Shown in pieces: positions 19,915 to 31,024 of a DNA stretch of 64,000 bases. Positions within the stretch are counted from its first letter, which is position 1. Every line of letters starts with the position of its first letter. This stretch comes from Paludibacteraceae bacterium (GTDB taxonomy: Bacteria; Bacteroidota; Bacteroidia; Bacteroidales; Paludibacteraceae), in contig JAFTSS010000028.1 in assembly GCA_017467185.1 (NCBI GenBank), positions 1-64,000 of the forward strand. The letters run 5' to 3'. The position numbers were made by a program, and so were the translations under genes. The notes beneath the pieces were generated by a model, which was not told the DNA's origin, made no database searches, and saw nothing but the letters and a program-made list of their open reading frames with translations.

Positions 19915-20820
19915 TCATTTGCTTACACTTTTTAGGAAAATGTCGTTCATTGAAGGTAATTGCTCTTCGAATTTTAGTATTGTACCTTTGTTTATTAACT
20001 CGCGTAGTATGTCGTTTGGAGTGTAATTTTCTTTAGGTGAAAATTCGGCATATACAATATTGTTTTCTTCTCTGAAATTCAGTAAGTTGGCACAATTAAA
20101 GTTCTCTGTTGTTAGATTGTTACACTCTTTCAGTGTAGCAATATATTTATTATTGCTGAATTGTTTGCGAATATCATTTATGTTGCCGGATAATACAACT
20201 TGTGACTTGTTGATAAGAGCTATATTTTCGCAAAGACGTTCAACAGAATCCATGTTATGGGTTGAAAAAATCACGGTAGCACCTTTATCTCTCAATTCTA
20301 AAATCTCTTTTTTAAGTAATTCAGCATTGACAGGGTCGAATCCGCTAAAAGGTTCGTCAAAAATCAGTAGTTCAGGTTCGTGGAGTACAGTTGTGATAAA
20401 TTGCACTTTTTGAGCCATGCCTTTTGACAATTCTTCCACCTTTTTGTTCCACCACGATTCTATTTCAAATTTTTCAAACCAAAATTTTAGTCTTTTGAGA
20501 GCCTCAGTTTTAGATAATCCCTTTAATTGACAAAGATATAAAGCCTGTTCGCCGACTTTCATTTTTTTGTATAAACCACGTTCTTCTGGTAGGTAGCCAA
20601 TATTGGCTGTGTCATTCAGAGTTAATGGTTTGCCGTTGAGTATTACTTCACCCTTATCAGGAGCGGTGATAGAATTTATTATACGGATGAGTGTTGTTTT
20701 GCCAGCTCCATTAGGTCCTAACAAACCAAATACTGAACCTCGAGGCACGCTTATACTAACGTCATTTAAAGCTAAATGATTTGCATACTGTTTATAAACA
20801 TTTTTAACCTCTAAAATCAT
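19915..20820 (-). CDS. ABC transporter ATP-binding protein
   Basis: A 301-aa ABC ATPase: Walker A GPNGAGKTT near residue 35, signature LSKGMAQK near residue 128 and Walker B LLIFDEPFSG near residue 151. The C-terminal extension of about 80 residues is of the type found in NatA/YhaQ-like exporters. No permease is adjacent, so the membrane partner must be encoded elsewhere. Confidence 0.9.
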   Translation of the reverse strand: MILEVKNVYKQYANHLALNDVSISVPRGSVFGLLGPNGAGKTTLIRIINSITAPDKGEVILNGKPLTLNDTANIGYLPEERGLYKKMKVGEQALYLCQLKGLSKTEALKRLKFWFEKFEIESWWNKKVEELSKGMAQKVQFITTVLHEPELLIFDEPFSGFDPVNAELLKKEILELRDKGATVIFSTHNMDSVERLCENIALINKSQVVLSGNINDIRKQFSNNKYIATLKECNNLTTENFNCANLLNFREENNIVYAEFSPKENYTPNDILRELINKGTILKFEEQLPSMNDIFLKSVSK

Positions 20821-20922
20821 GTTGCTAGTAATAAGTAGTAAGTAGTAAGTAGAAAGTAGAAAGTAGTAAGTAGAAAGATTAAGTCTTGCAACTTACGACT
20901 TTTTACTTACTACTATTTTATT

Positions 20923-20931
20923 GCAAAGTTA
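20923..20931 (-). promoter_or_regulatory. -7 box TAACTTTGC of the ABC gene
   Basis: A minus-strand consensus box about 100 bases before the ATG; the leader between contains AAGTAGTAAGTAG simple repeats. Confidence 0.6.
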
Positions 20932-21081
20932 CAAAAAAATCTCTTTCAAAGTTATTTTTTGTCAAAAAAGTGTGTTTAGTCCTTAAAAATGCGTGATATA
21001 TGAGATAATTTTTGTAAATTTGTGGCAATTTTGGAGAGTCTTTTGCGTTTATGTAGATAATAGCATTTTTTTTGAGTGAAA

Positions 21082-21735
21082 ATGGAATTGAAAAAAATAT
21101 TTTTATTAATTGTAATAGTCTGTATTACAACAATAAAGGCAAAGACTCAAGATACATTCTATGGTGAGATTGGACTTACTGGAGGATGTGGTTTTGTGTT
21201 GGGAGATACTAATGGATTTTTGTTTCAATATTCTCAACCAGTGGGTGGTTTGTATGCAAAATACAAAATAAATGGACGTTGGGAGACTCGTTTGCAGTTG
21301 GATGGGGGGCTATTAGGTTATGTGAAGGGGCAGAAATCTGTATATGGAGGACTGCAAGCTTTAGGAGAATTTAACTTTTTTAATTATGGTGTGAAAAAGT
21401 GGGAGGCTGATTGCTCGTGGTTTTCTCCTTCACTTGTGGCAGGTTTAGGTCTTGTCGCTTTTGATTTAGCAGGTAAGCCGAAGTTTACTGTTACAATTCC
21501 GATGGGTATTGGCATGAAGTTTAAGTTGAGTAATAGGGTTAATGCTGGATTGTATTGGACTGTAGCTAAGGCTTTTTCTGATAAATTGGATAATGCATCG
21601 AATCCAAATGGCGAGTATGGAAAGTTTTGGAATAATCAAGATTGGTATTCGACAGCACAAGTTTATTTGTCATTTAACTTTTATAAAATATGCGCTCCTT
21701 GCCGTAATGGAGCTAAAGCTAAGAAAAAAAGATGA
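21082..21735 (+). CDS. small outer-membrane beta-barrel protein
   Basis: A 217-aa protein with an N-terminal signal peptide (about 22 residues) and an alternating-strand, Gly/aromatic-rich pattern. It resembles porin-family proteins of Bacteroidetes; no specific function is recognisable. The C-terminus AKAKKKR is unusual for a barrel. Its stop overlaps the uppS start (ATGA). A possible promoter TAAATTTG lies at 21015-21022. Confidence 0.6.
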   Translation: MELKKIFLLIVIVCITTIKAKTQDTFYGEIGLTGGCGFVLGDTNGFLFQYSQPVGGLYAKYKINGRWETRLQLDGGLLGYVKGQKSVYGGLQALGEFNFFNYGVKKWEADCSWFSPSLVAGLGLVAFDLAGKPKFTVTIPMGIGMKFKLSNRVNAGLYWTVAKAFSDKLDNASNPNGEYGKFWNNQDWYSTAQVYLSFNFYKICAPCRNGAKAKKKR

Positions 21736-22475
21736 CTACATTGAAAGACAAAATAGATATGACGCGCATACCGCAACATATAGCCATTATTATGGATGGT
21801 AATGGGCGTTGGGCAAAACTGCATGGTAAAGAGCGTTTATTTGGACACTACAATGGGGTAGAGTCGGTGAGAGTGGTAGTTGAAACTTCGGTTAGATTGG
21901 GCGTGAAATATTTGACTTTATATACTTTCTCTACTGAAAATTGGAATCGTCCAAAGGCTGAGGTTGATGGTTTAATGGAACTTTTAGTTGAGAATATTGT
22001 CAAAGAAACACCAACTTTTCATAAAAATAATATTCGTTTTACAACGATTGGAGATAATTCGCTTTTGCCAGAAAAGGCATTGCGAAAACTTGAAGAGTGT
22101 ATTGCTGATACTGCTTCAAATACAGGTATGACTCTTGTTTTGGCTTTGTCGTATTCTTCTCGTTGGGAGATTACTGATGCGATGCGTCGTATCGCTACGA
22201 AAGTGAAAAATGGGGAATTAAATGTTGAAGATATTAATGATGAGGTGGTTGCTGAAAATCTTACAACAGCAGGCATCCCTGATCCTGAATTGTTGATTCG
22301 TACTAGTGGCGAATTGCGTTTGTCGAATTATTTGCTATGGCAATTAGCTTATACAGAATTGTATTTTACTGATACTTTGTGGCCAGATTTTCGTGAAGAA
22401 AGTTTGTATCAAGCTATCGTAGATTATCAAAAACGTGAACGTCGTTTTGGTAAAACGAGTGAACAACTTGTATAA
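21732..22475 (+). CDS. uppS: undecaprenyl diphosphate synthase
   Basis: Makes the C55 lipid carrier for cell-wall synthesis by cis-prenyl transfer. The MDGNGRWA motif near residue 19 and [15 protein letters not shown] near residue 193 are intact. The 247-aa length is normal. The gene is translationally coupled to the barrel gene and leads into bamA, a common Bacteroidetes order. Confidence 0.95.
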   Translation: MTTLKDKIDMTRIPQHIAIIMDGNGRWAKLHGKERLFGHYNGVESVRVVVETSVRLGVKYLTLYTFSTENWNRPKAEVDGLMELLVENIVKETPTFHKNNIRFTTIGDNSLLPEKALRKLEECIADTASNTGMTLVLALSYSSRWEITDAMRRIATKVKNGELNVEDINDEVVAENLTTAGIPDPELLIRTSGELRLSNYLLWQLAYTELYFTDTLWPDFREESLYQAIVDYQKRERRFGKTSEQLV

Positions 22476-25098
22476 TTATTTATTCTTAAACGGTTTGAAA
22501 AAGTTATTTTACATATTTATTTTCATTTTCTGTGGCGTAAGTCTTTGGGCTCAAAACGATGATGATGCTCGTTTTGTGTTTGATTATACTCTTACGCCAA
22601 AGGATGTAAAAATTGCCGATATAAAAATTACTGGGGCATCGTCGTATGAAGACTATGTTCTGATTGGTTTTTCTGGTTTGAATAAAGGGCAAACTATTCG
22701 TGTCCCTGGTGCTGACTTGACAAATGTGGTTAAGCGTTTTTGGAAACAAGGTTTTTTCTCTGATGTGAAAATTTTGTGCGATACAATGCGCAATGATAGC
22801 ATTTGGTTAACAATTGCATTGAAACAGTTGCCTCGTGTGTCTAATATAAATTTTTATGGACTAAAGAAAGGTGAAATTGAAGATTTAGAGAAAACTATTG
22901 AGGTGCAGAAAGGTAAGCAACTGAATGCTGATGCTATAGATAGAACAAAAATTGCTATTCGTAAGTTTTTGTCAGAGAAGGGCTTTCATAACGCAGAAGT
23001 GATGGTGTATCAGAAAAATGATCCAATGGTAGAGGGTAATGTGGTGGTTGATATTAGTGTTGATAAACGAGAAAAGGTGAAAGTTAATGATATTATTGTT
23101 GTTGGTAATGAGGCGATGTCTATTGCAAAGATAGACCGTGTGATGAAGAAGACTAATCGTGCTGGTAAAATTGCTAATATTTTCCGTGCAAAGAAATTTG
23201 TGGAGAAAGAATATGATAATGATAAAAAATCACTCATAAGTAAATATAACGAGATTGGTTATCGCGATGCTGTTATCATTCGTGATACGGTAGTTAAGCG
23301 CGATGATGGTAAAGTAGATGTTTATCTTGAGGTGGATGAGGGTAAAAAATATTATTTTGGTGATATAAAATGGTTAGGAAATACGTTGTATCCAAGCGAA
23401 TATCTCAATCAGTTACTCAATGTCGAAAAAGGAGAGGTTTATAATCTTAAAGATTTGAACAAACGTCTGTTTGAAGATGAAGATGCTGTTTCGGCTCTTT
23501 ACAAAGACAATGGTTATTTGTTTATGAATATTGACCCGGTTGAGGTTGGTATTAACGGCGATTCTATCAACTTTGAGATGCGTATTTATGAGGGGCAACA
23601 AGCAACAATCAATAAGGTTATAATCAATGGTAATACACGTGTTTATGAGCATGTTGTGCGTCGTGAAATGCGTACTAAACCAGGGGCTCTTTATAGTCAA
23701 AGTGATTTGATTCGTACTCTTCGTGAATTGGCTCAACTAAAACAATTTGATGAAGAAAAAATATTCTCAGGTGTAGATATGCAACCTAATCCTGAAGATG
23801 GAACTGTTGATATAATTTACAATCTTGAAACAAAATCAAGTGACCAAGTGGAGTTTTCTGCCGGTTGGGGACAATCGGGTATTGTACTTTCTGTGGGTTT
23901 GAAATTCTCGAATTTTGCTATTCAGAATCTTTTCAAACCTAAAACTTATCGTATTGTGCCTCAGGGAGAAGGTCAAACATTAAGTTTGAAGGCTCAGGCT
24001 AATGGTATGTATTATCAAAATTATAGTATTTCGTTCTTCGACCCTTGGTTGGGAGGTAAACGTCCTAATTCGTTCTCGGTTAGTTTCTTCTATTCGGTGC
24101 AAACAGGTTTGAGTAATCGTTATTACGAAAACTACAACTATATGTATAATTATTACAATAATTACTACAATAATTATTATGGTAACGATTATTATTATGG
24201 AACAAATAATTATGGCACGGAATATGATAAGAATGTATTTATGAGAACTATAGGTGCATCTATCGGTTATGGTACTCGTCTTAAATGGCCTGATGATTAT
24301 TTTACTCTGTATGCTAATTTATCATATCAACGCTATCATTTGAAAAATTGGTTTAAGAGTTATTATGGATTTGAAACAGGTGTAACCAATGACCTTTCTG
24401 TTGGTGTTACTCTTTCTCGTAATTCTATAGATAACCCTATTTATACTCGTCGTGGTTCGTCAATGTCATTGTCGGCTTCTGCTACATTCCCTTATTCGTT
24501 GTTGCAAAAAGATGTTGATTACGCTTCAATGTCATTGGCAGAGCGTAGTAAATGGATTGAGTATCATAAGTGGAAATTTAATGCAAAATTCTTTATACCA
24601 CTTACGACAGATAATAAATTAGTATTGATGGCTCGTGCCGATTATGGTTTCTTGGGTTATTACAATAAAAATAAACGCTCACCTTTTGGTAAATTTTATG
24701 TAGGTGGTGATGGTATGTCGGGTTATACTACTGCGGGTACCGAGACTATTGGTCTTCGTGGCTATGAAGCTGGTTCGTTAACTCCTTATTCTGGTACTGG
24801 TTATTATGGATATAATGGTAATTTATATACAAAACTTACTGTTGAACTTCGTTATCCGTTGTTGTTAAATCAATCAACTAATATTTGGGCTTTAGCGTTT
24901 GTTGAGGCTGGTAATGCTTGGAGTGAATTTAAGGATTTCAATCCATTTGATTTGAAACGCTCGGCAGGTGTGGGTGTTCGTGTATATTTGCCTATGTTTG
25001 GTTTGCTTGGTATCGACTGGGCGTATGGCTTCGATCTCGACCAAACAGGTCGTCGTGGCGGTAGCCAATTCCACTTTATACTCGGTCAAGAGTTTTAA
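22435..25098 (+). CDS. bamA: outer-membrane assembly factor BamA
   Basis: Central component of the Bam complex. A signal peptide ends near WAQ (about residue 41 from the GTG), then POTRA repeats fill roughly residues 50-470 and a C-terminal 16-strand barrel follows, ending in an aromatic F. The start is uncertain: GTG22435 overlaps uppS, while TTG22495 lies just after the uppS stop and fits the signal peptide better. A Tyr/Asn-rich loop (about residues 565-605) made of simple repeats marks a low-complexity extracellular loop. Confidence 0.93.
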   Translation: MNVVLVKRVNNLYNYLFLNGLKKLFYIFIFIFCGVSLWAQNDDDARFVFDYTLTPKDVKIADIKITGASSYEDYVLIGFSGLNKGQTIRVPGADLTNVVKRFWKQGFFSDVKILCDTMRNDSIWLTIALKQLPRVSNINFYGLKKGEIEDLEKTIEVQKGKQLNADAIDRTKIAIRKFLSEKGFHNAEVMVYQKNDPMVEGNVVVDISVDKREKVKVNDIIVVGNEAMSIAKIDRVMKKTNRAGKIANIFRAKKFVEKEYDNDKKSLISKYNEIGYRDAVIIRDTVVKRDDGKVDVYLEVDEGKKYYFGDIKWLGNTLYPSEYLNQLLNVEKGEVYNLKDLNKRLFEDEDAVSALYKDNGYLFMNIDPVEVGINGDSINFEMRIYEGQQATINKVIINGNTRVYEHVVRREMRTKPGALYSQSDLIRTLRELAQLKQFDEEKIFSGVDMQPNPEDGTVDIIYNLETKSSDQVEFSAGWGQSGIVLSVGLKFSNFAIQNLFKPKTYRIVPQGEGQTLSLKAQANGMYYQNYSISFFDPWLGGKRPNSFSVSFFYSVQTGLSNRYYENYNYMYNYYNNYYNNYYGNDYYYGTNNYGTEYDKNVFMRTIGASIGYGTRLKWPDDYFTLYANLSYQRYHLKNWFKSYYGFETGVTNDLSVGVTLSRNSIDNPIYTRRGSSMSLSASATFPYSLLQKDVDYASMSLAERSKWIEYHKWKFNAKFFIPLTTDNKLVLMARADYGFLGYYNKNKRSPFGKFYVGGDGMSGYTTAGTETIGLRGYEAGSLTPYSGTGYYGYNGNLYTKLTVELRYPLLLNQSTNIWALAFVEAGNAWSEFKDFNPFDLKRSAGVGVRVYLPMFGLLGIDWAYGFDLDQTGRRGGSQFHFILGQEF

Positions 25099-25103
25099 TG
25101 CTT

Positions 25104-25165
25104 TATAGATTTTCATAGTTTTATAGCCATTATAGCTACTATAGTCGCTATAGTTTCTATAATAT
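25104..25165. repeat. 9-bp CTATAGnnn array
   Basis: About six units with TATAG every nine bases, between bamA and the first skp gene. Confidence 0.75.
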
Positions 25166-25267
25166 TAAACTAACCTAAAAATATATTGTCTAAAAAAACA
25201 AAAGCAGATTGTTACACCTCGCATCTCGTGTCTCGTGTCTTTTGTCTAATATCTAAAAAAATAAAAT

Positions 25268-25786
25268 ATGAAAAAATTATTTGTAATATTATGTGCTGTG
25301 ATGATGACGCTTAATCTTGCAGCAAAAGGCGAACAAGTTGTGCTTGTTGATATGGATTATATAATGAGTGCAATACCTGCATACGAAACCGCGAATGAGC
25401 AGCTTGATCAAATATCAAAAAAATGGCAAAAAGAGGTTGAAGCAATTTTGGTTGAGGTGCAAACTATGTACAAAAATTATCAGACGGAACTTGTGTTTCT
25501 TTCTGATGAGATGAAAAAGAAACGTGAAGATGAAATTATTGCAAAGGAGAAAGAAGCAAATGACTTGAAACGTAAATATTTTGCCCCTGATGGTGAACTT
25601 TTCAAAAAACGCGAAGCATTGGTAAAACCAATTCAAGATGAAATTTATAATGCAGTTCAAGAAATTTGTGAACAACATGGATATCAAGTGGTGCTTGATA
25701 AATCATCAACTAATAATCTTATTTTTGCTTCGCCAAAAATTGATATTAGCGATGAACTTCTTGAAAAAATGGGATATTCAAAATAA
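25268..25786 (+). CDS. skp: Skp/OmpH-family periplasmic chaperone (copy 1)
   Basis: Holds unfolded outer-membrane proteins in the periplasm for BamA next door. A signal peptide (residues 1-19) is followed by a long charged coiled coil and the family start VVLVDMDYI and end YQVVLDKSS. 172 aa is typical. Confidence 0.88.
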   Translation: MKKLFVILCAVMMTLNLAAKGEQVVLVDMDYIMSAIPAYETANEQLDQISKKWQKEVEAILVEVQTMYKNYQTELVFLSDEMKKKREDEIIAKEKEANDLKRKYFAPDGELFKKREALVKPIQDEIYNAVQEICEQHGYQVVLDKSSTNNLIFASPKIDISDELLEKMGYSK

Positions 25787-25792
25787 CTACTA

Positions 25793-25846
25793 TTCTATAG
25801 CCACTATAGCTTCTATAGCCACTATAGCTTCTATAGTTTCTATAAA
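25793..25846. repeat. 9-bp CTATAGnnn array
   Basis: Six clean units in the gap between the first two skp genes, followed by AACTAAT repeats. Confidence 0.8.
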
Positions 25847-25899
25847 AAAATAACTAATAACTAATAACTAATCATTAATCACTAATAACTAATAAAATT

Positions 25900-26409
25900 A
25901 TGTTTAAAAAAATCACACTTATCTTGATGGTGGCTTTGTTGCCATTATTTGCTACGGCTCAAACAGTTAAACTTGGTTATATCAACTCGCAAGAGGTTAT
26001 GATGATGATGCCAGAAGTTAATGATGTTGAAAAACAATTGGCAGATTTCAACGAAAAAAATATGAAATATTTGCAAGATATGGAAAAAGAGATCCAAGAT
26101 AAATATGCAAAATATGAACAAGAGAAAGATAATATGACTGAGGCTATCCGCAAAGTGCAAGAAGAAGAGTTGATGGGGCTTCAACAACGTCTTCAAACTA
26201 CTTATCAAGCACTTCAGCAAGAGGCTCAAAAGAAACAAGTTGAACTTCTTAAACCTTTGCAAGATAAACTTATGGCTGCTATCGAGTCGGTTAGTAAAAA
26301 ACAAGGTTTGACAATGGTTTATGATATGATGTCTGGTGCTGTCGTTTATAAAAGCGAAGCTGCTATTGACATTACCCCTGCTGTTAAAAAAGAATTGGGT
26401 ATTCTTTAA
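25900..26409 (+). CDS. skp: Skp/OmpH-family periplasmic chaperone (copy 2)
   Basis: A 169-aa protein with signal peptide (cleavage near ATAQ), VKLGYINSQEV at the mature start and a Gln/Glu/Lys-rich coiled coil. It is a paralogue of the genes on both sides. Confidence 0.88.
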   Translation: MFKKITLILMVALLPLFATAQTVKLGYINSQEVMMMMPEVNDVEKQLADFNEKNMKYLQDMEKEIQDKYAKYEQEKDNMTEAIRKVQEEELMGLQQRLQTTYQALQQEAQKKQVELLKPLQDKLMAAIESVSKKQGLTMVYDMMSGAVVYKSEAAIDITPAVKKELGIL

Positions 26410-26479
26410 CCTCCGATTAGTCTGACCTGTCTTGACCCGTTCGACAAGGCAACTCCGACCTACTCGAAAAATCAAAATT

Positions 26480-27016
26480 ATGAAAAAAACAATCTTAATA
26501 ATAGTGTTATCTCTCTTGGTAGGGGTAACACTTTATTCGCAAGATAGCCTCTCTGTTTTGCAGTCATCCAGTTCGTCTTTTGTGCGCATTGCATACATTA
26601 ATCGTGCTGAGATAGTGGCTTCTGTACCTCAGGTTAAAACAATAGAAAAAGAGTTGCTGAAACTTGAAGATGATTATAGAGCAGAGTTTGTGAAGATGAC
26701 AAAAGAATACGAGAGCAAGGTAAAATCTTATCTTGAACGTAATAAGCAGATGTCAGAGCCAATTAAGCTTGCGCGTCAGACCGAAATTACTGAATTAGAG
26801 GCTCGTATGTCAATGTATAAAAAGCGTTATCAAGAAGAACTTGCTAAGCAACGTGCCGAGCTGTATGCGCCTATCAATGAATATGTCGATAAGGCAATTC
26901 GTAGTGTTTGTTTGCGAGAGCAAATAACTATTCTTTTCGATCAGGGGCAACCTCTCTATATGTCGGCGCAATGTGTAGATTTAACTCTTTTAGTTAAGGC
27001 GGAATTGGGATTATGA
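26480..27016 (+). CDS. Skp/OmpH-family protein (copy 3)
   Basis: The third tandem Skp-like protein (178 aa). A signal peptide is followed by VRIAYINRAEI and a coiled coil. It diverges more than the first two. ATG26480 is preferred to the upstream frame start at 26432, which lies in repeat sequence. Its stop overlaps murI (ATGA). Confidence 0.8.
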   Translation: MKKTILIIVLSLLVGVTLYSQDSLSVLQSSSSSFVRIAYINRAEIVASVPQVKTIEKELLKLEDDYRAEFVKMTKEYESKVKSYLERNKQMSEPIKLARQTEITELEARMSMYKKRYQEELAKQRAELYAPINEYVDKAIRSVCLREQITILFDQGQPLYMSAQCVDLTLLVKAELGL

Positions 27017-27825
27017 AAATTGGAATTTTTGATTCGGGATATGGTGGTTTAACCATTTTAGAGAAAATACGTGCTCGTTTGCCTCAATACGATTATGTTT
27101 ATTTTGGCGATAATGCGCGTACTCCGTATGGTTCTCGTTCGTTTGAGGTGGTTTATCAGTATACTCTCGAATGTGTAAAACGCCTTTTTGATGAAGATTG
27201 TCAGTTGGTGATATTGGCATGTAATACCGCTTCTGCAAAAGCCCTTCGTACTATACAGCAGAACGATTTACCTCATATTGCTCCTAAGCGTCGTGTTTTA
27301 GGTGTTATTCGCCCTACGGTTGAAGCTATAGGCGAGATTACTAAAACTCGTTGTGTTGGACTTGTGGCTACAGAGGGTACTATTCAAAGTAATTCTTATC
27401 CACTCGAAGTGGCAAAATTGTTTCCCGATATTGAGGTAGTTGGACAGGCTTGTCCTATGTGGGTGCCTCTCATTGAAAGTAATGAGCATCATACTCCAGG
27501 AGCGGACTATTTTGTGCATAAATATATTGATAATTTATTTGCTAAAAGCAAAAATATTGATACTCTTATTTTGGGGTGTACGCATTATCCTTTATTACTT
27601 AATCAAATAAAAAATGCAGTACCTGCAGGAGTTTCGGTTTTGACACAAGGAGATATTGTAGCTGCGTCTTTAGAAGATTATCTTGCTCGTCATCCTGAGA
27701 TAGAATCTCTTTGTTCACAAGGTGGCACAATAAGATTTTTAACCACCGAATCAGTCGAAAAATTTGCTTCCTCAGCTTCTATTTTTCTTAAGCAACCAAT
27801 CATCGCAGAGCATATAACTCTATAG
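27013..27825 (+). CDS. murI: glutamate racemase
   Basis: Supplies D-glutamate for peptidoglycan. The catalytic cysteine motifs are present: ACNTASA near residue 71 and LGCTHYPLL near residue 188, with the N-terminal FDSGYGGLT motif. 270 aa, translationally coupled to the third skp gene. Confidence 0.95.
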   Translation: MKIGIFDSGYGGLTILEKIRARLPQYDYVYFGDNARTPYGSRSFEVVYQYTLECVKRLFDEDCQLVILACNTASAKALRTIQQNDLPHIAPKRRVLGVIRPTVEAIGEITKTRCVGLVATEGTIQSNSYPLEVAKLFPDIEVVGQACPMWVPLIESNEHHTPGADYFVHKYIDNLFAKSKNIDTLILGCTHYPLLLNQIKNAVPAGVSVLTQGDIVAASLEDYLARHPEIESLCSQGGTIRFLTTESVEKFASSASIFLKQPIIAEHITL

Positions 27826-27903
27826 TTATTATAGATACTATTTACTATAACTACTATAGCCACTATAGTTTCTATAGCTTCTATTGTTACTATAGATATT
27901 ATA
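27822..27903. repeat. 9-bp CTATAGnnn array
   Basis: About nine units between murI and the exonuclease gene. Confidence 0.8.
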
Positions 27904-27917
27904 AAATTTAAAGCCTT

Positions 27918-28682
27918 ATGAAATTAAATTTAAAAAAGCCTTTGATTTTCTTTGACCTCGAAACTACAGGTTTGAATATAATGACCGATCGCATTGTGGA
28001 AATTGCTTATCTTAAAGTTTATCCAAACGGCAATGAAGAGAGTAAAAAAATGAGAATCAATCCCGAAATGCCTATTCCAGCCGAATCTACAGCAATTCAT
28101 CATATCACAAACGAGGATGTACAAGATTGTCCTACATTTAAGCAGGTCGCTCAATCTATTGCAAATGATTTTAAGGGATGTGATATAGCTGGTTATAATT
28201 CAAATAGTTTTGATGTTCCTTTTTTGGCTGAAGAGTTTTTGAGGGTTGATGCAAATTTCGATTTTGCCAATAGTCGTTTTATTGACGTACAAGTTGTATT
28301 TCATAAAATGGAAAAACGCACACTCGAAGCTGCTTATCGTTTCTATTGTAATGCTGAACTTACTGATGCTCATAGTGCTAATGCTGACACTCGTGCAACA
28401 TACGAGGTCTTAATGGCTCAGCTTGATCGCTATCCCGAACTACAGAATGATGTAGAATTTCTTTCAAAGTTCACAAAATTCAATCGCAATGTTGATTATG
28501 CAGGGCGTATTGTTTTGGACGACAAAGGGGTAGAGGTATTCAATTTTGGCAAGCACAAAGGAAAATCGGTAGAGAAGGTTTTGCTTGAGGAACCATCGTA
28601 TTATTCATGGATTATAAATGGCGATTTTCCTCTTTATACTAAAAAAGTTCTTACAGCAATTCGTTTAAGAATGCGTAATTAA
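27918..28682 (+). CDS. DnaQ/epsilon-like 3'-5' exonuclease
   Basis: A DEDD-type exonuclease: FFDLETTGL near residue 12 (D, E), AGYNSNSFD near residue 93 and HSANADTRAT near residue 151. A C-terminal module of about 60 residues (FNFGKHKGK, YYSWI) resembles the DUF3820-type domain often fused to such nucleases. It may proofread for DNA polymerase III or act in repair. Confidence 0.88.
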   Translation: MKLNLKKPLIFFDLETTGLNIMTDRIVEIAYLKVYPNGNEESKKMRINPEMPIPAESTAIHHITNEDVQDCPTFKQVAQSIANDFKGCDIAGYNSNSFDVPFLAEEFLRVDANFDFANSRFIDVQVVFHKMEKRTLEAAYRFYCNAELTDAHSANADTRATYEVLMAQLDRYPELQNDVEFLSKFTKFNRNVDYAGRIVLDDKGVEVFNFGKHKGKSVEKVLLEEPSYYSWIINGDFPLYTKKVLTAIRLRMRN

Positions 28683-28684
28683 TA

Positions 28685-28728
28685 AAAATTAGCCCAATAA
28701 GCCAAATGTGACTTGTTGGGCTAATTTA
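28685..28728. terminator. bidirectional terminator
   Basis: A TTAGCCCAA/TTGGGCTAA stem separates convergent genes, with A-rich and T-rich flanks. Confidence 0.75.
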
Positions 28729-29623
28729 TTCTCAAATAATTTTTTACCTTTTCAAAATCCTCTTTACTAAATTCCTTTAGATTTAGTAGTTCCTCTAAAT
28801 TTTCAATTTTGCCTTTGTGTTTTTTATCCCAGCGCAAATTGTATATTGCTCGAGCCTGGTAATATGATATATATGGGTGTTTGTGTAATCGTTTGATGCT
28901 TGAATGGTTGATATCTATTGTTTTTAACGAGTCGAGTTCTATACTTACATAAGGTATAATTTTATCTATTATCGAGTCAGGAATATTTTCAATTTCTCGT
29001 AGTTGTTCTGCTGAATAAAAGCCTCCAAGTGTTGTCCGTAAGTTTACTATCATTGTTGCGCGACCTTTTCCAATTCCTGGCAGTTTGCATAATAACGCTG
29101 TATCGGCACTATTTAGTTCAAATGTAAAAAACTCTTTAGGTTTATATGTTGTAGAACTATCTTTAATTTCTGGTTTGATAGAATAAAAAGTCAAAAATTC
29201 TTTTAATGAATCAACTAATATTGTATCAATACCATATATGGATCTCAGTTTTTTGTGCGTGTAAATTTTACCTCCATGTCGGCGATACTGCAACCAATTG
29301 TGGGCCATAAAAGGTTGAAATCCAAGTTTTAGAATATTTAAACTGTCAATAGTATTAGGGTCGAATTCAAATCTTTCTCGTATTAAGTTCGTTTGGCGGC
29401 GAGGCGAAAACTCACGCTGGCGTTGCCATTCAAATGAATCAAGCGCAGCTTCAAAATTCTCTATTTCAACTACAATTGTCGAATCAACAGCAAAATATCT
29501 TTCAGTGTGAGAGTCGAATTTATTATATAACCAATCTACAACAAAACATCCAACAATAAAACACGCAAGGACAACAAATACAATTTGTTGTCCTTGCGAA
29601 TATTTTATTTGATTGAATTTCAT
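28721..29623 (-). CDS. membrane-anchored helix-hairpin-helix protein (ComEA-like)
   Basis: One N-terminal membrane span (residues about 14-31), a periplasmic region, then two or three helix-hairpin-helix segments (LCKLPGIGKGRATMIVNLR near residue 180 and the C-terminal HKHPYISYYQARAI region). ComEA-type proteins bind incoming DNA, so a role in uptake is possible but unproven here. 300 aa. Confidence 0.75.
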   Translation of the reverse strand: MKFNQIKYSQGQQIVFVVLACFIVGCFVVDWLYNKFDSHTERYFAVDSTIVVEIENFEAALDSFEWQRQREFSPRRQTNLIRERFEFDPNTIDSLNILKLGFQPFMAHNWLQYRRHGGKIYTHKKLRSIYGIDTILVDSLKEFLTFYSIKPEIKDSSTTYKPKEFFTFELNSADTALLCKLPGIGKGRATMIVNLRTTLGGFYSAEQLREIENIPDSIIDKIIPYVSIELDSLKTIDINHSSIKRLHKHPYISYYQARAIYNLRWDKKHKGKIENLEELLNLKEFSKEDFEKVKNYLRIN

Positions 29624-29636
29624 TGAATATAACTGA

Positions 29637-29742
29637 TTTTAATAGCTAATATAGCCATTATAGTTTCTATAGTTACTATAGCTACTATAGCCTTTATAGT
29701 TTCCATAGCTATTATAGTTTTTATAGCTACTATAACTTTCAA
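29637..29742. repeat. long 9-bp CTATAGnnn array
   Basis: About eleven units, the longest array in the window, between two minus-strand genes. Confidence 0.85.
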
Positions 29743-30777
29743 CTACACCGTCATCTCCCCTCTCAAAGGCACAGCCATTTCTCTTTTCACATCTTCGGCA
29801 GAGTCATATTTTCCAAGCAAGAACATCAATTTAGCAACAGCAGCTTCAAGTGTAATATCATGGCCCGATACAACCCCAGCTTTAATTAAGTTGACGCTCG
29901 CTTCGTAGTGTCCCATTTCTACTGAGCCTGCACGACATTGAGTTACATTAACAGTAACAATGCCTGATTCAGTTGCTTCGCTAATTATGTCGCACAACCA
30001 TTGTGCTGTAGGAGCATTACCCGAACCAAAAGTTTCCAAAACAACAGCACGTAAACCTGCAATAGAATAAACAGCCTTAACTGTTTCAGGGCGTATGCCA
30101 GGGAATATCTTTAAAACAACAATATTATCATCAAAATGATTTGCAACCGTTAGTTTAGCATCACTCGCCTCACGGTGAATATTGTGTTCATAATATTTCA
30201 AATGCACACCCGCACGCACCAATTCTGGATAATTAAATGATGCAAAAGCATCGAAATCCTCAGCATTACGTTTGGTTGTACGATTACCACGCATCAATTT
30301 ACCCTCAAACATCAACGCTACCTCTGGTACCATAGCTTCACCTTTTTCGTTTTTAGCTGCAGCCAACTCTATTGCAGTTATCAAATTTTCTTTGGCATCA
30401 CTGCGTAGAACACCAACAGGTAATTGTGACCCAGTAAAAATAACAGGCTTTCTCAAGCCATCAAGCATAAACGATAAAGCTGCTGCCGAATAAGCCATAG
30501 TATCAGTGCCATGAAGCACAACAAAACCATCAAAATCATTATAGTGAGTTTGAATATGGCTTGCAATTTCCACCCAATTCGATGGTTGAATATCGCTTGA
30601 GTCAATAAGTGGTGAAAAAGATACCGATGCAATATTCACATGCAACATTTGCAATTCAGGTATAAAACTCAAAACCTGTTTCGTATCAAGTGGAGCCAAT
30701 GAGTGATTCGAACTATTTTCACCCATACTGATAGTACCACCAGTAAATATTAAAAGAACTGAACTTCTGTTTTCCAT
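29743..30777 (-). CDS. ansA: type I L-asparaginase
   Basis: Hydrolyses asparagine to aspartate and ammonia in the cytoplasm. Catalytic motifs FTGGTISM near residue 11 and VVLHGTDTMAYSA near residue 87 are intact; there is no signal peptide. 344 aa. Confidence 0.92.
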   Translation of the reverse strand: MENRSSVLLIFTGGTISMGENSSNHSLAPLDTKQVLSFIPELQMLHVNIASVSFSPLIDSSDIQPSNWVEIASHIQTHYNDFDGFVVLHGTDTMAYSAAALSFMLDGLRKPVIFTGSQLPVGVLRSDAKENLITAIELAAAKNEKGEAMVPEVALMFEGKLMRGNRTTKRNAEDFDAFASFNYPELVRAGVHLKYYEHNIHREASDAKLTVANHFDDNIVVLKIFPGIRPETVKAVYSIAGLRAVVLETFGSGNAPTAQWLCDIISEATESGIVTVNVTQCRAGSVEMGHYEASVNLIKAGVVSGHDITLEAAVAKLMFLLGKYDSAEDVKREMAVPLRGEMTV

Positions 30778-30857
30778 CTTTAACTTATTATCAGTTATTT
30801 ACATTAACATATAATCAACACCTACTAAAAACATTCTTAATTATTAAATCAACGGAC

Positions 30858-30865
30858 AAAGGTAC
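30858..30865 (-). promoter_or_regulatory. -7 box TACCTTTG of ansA
   Basis: A minus-strand consensus box 80 bases before the ansA start. Confidence 0.6.
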
Positions 30866-31024
30866 AACATTTTCTTTGAAAAACAAAAATTACTTAATAA
30901 AATAAAAAAATCTTTTTTATTTGTATTTTTATAGTCTCTTAATGCAAATGGGGGAATAATAAATCTAATCTAAAATGGGTAGGAAAGATGGTTTTTTCTT
31001 TATCGTATTGTTTGTTTCAATTGC

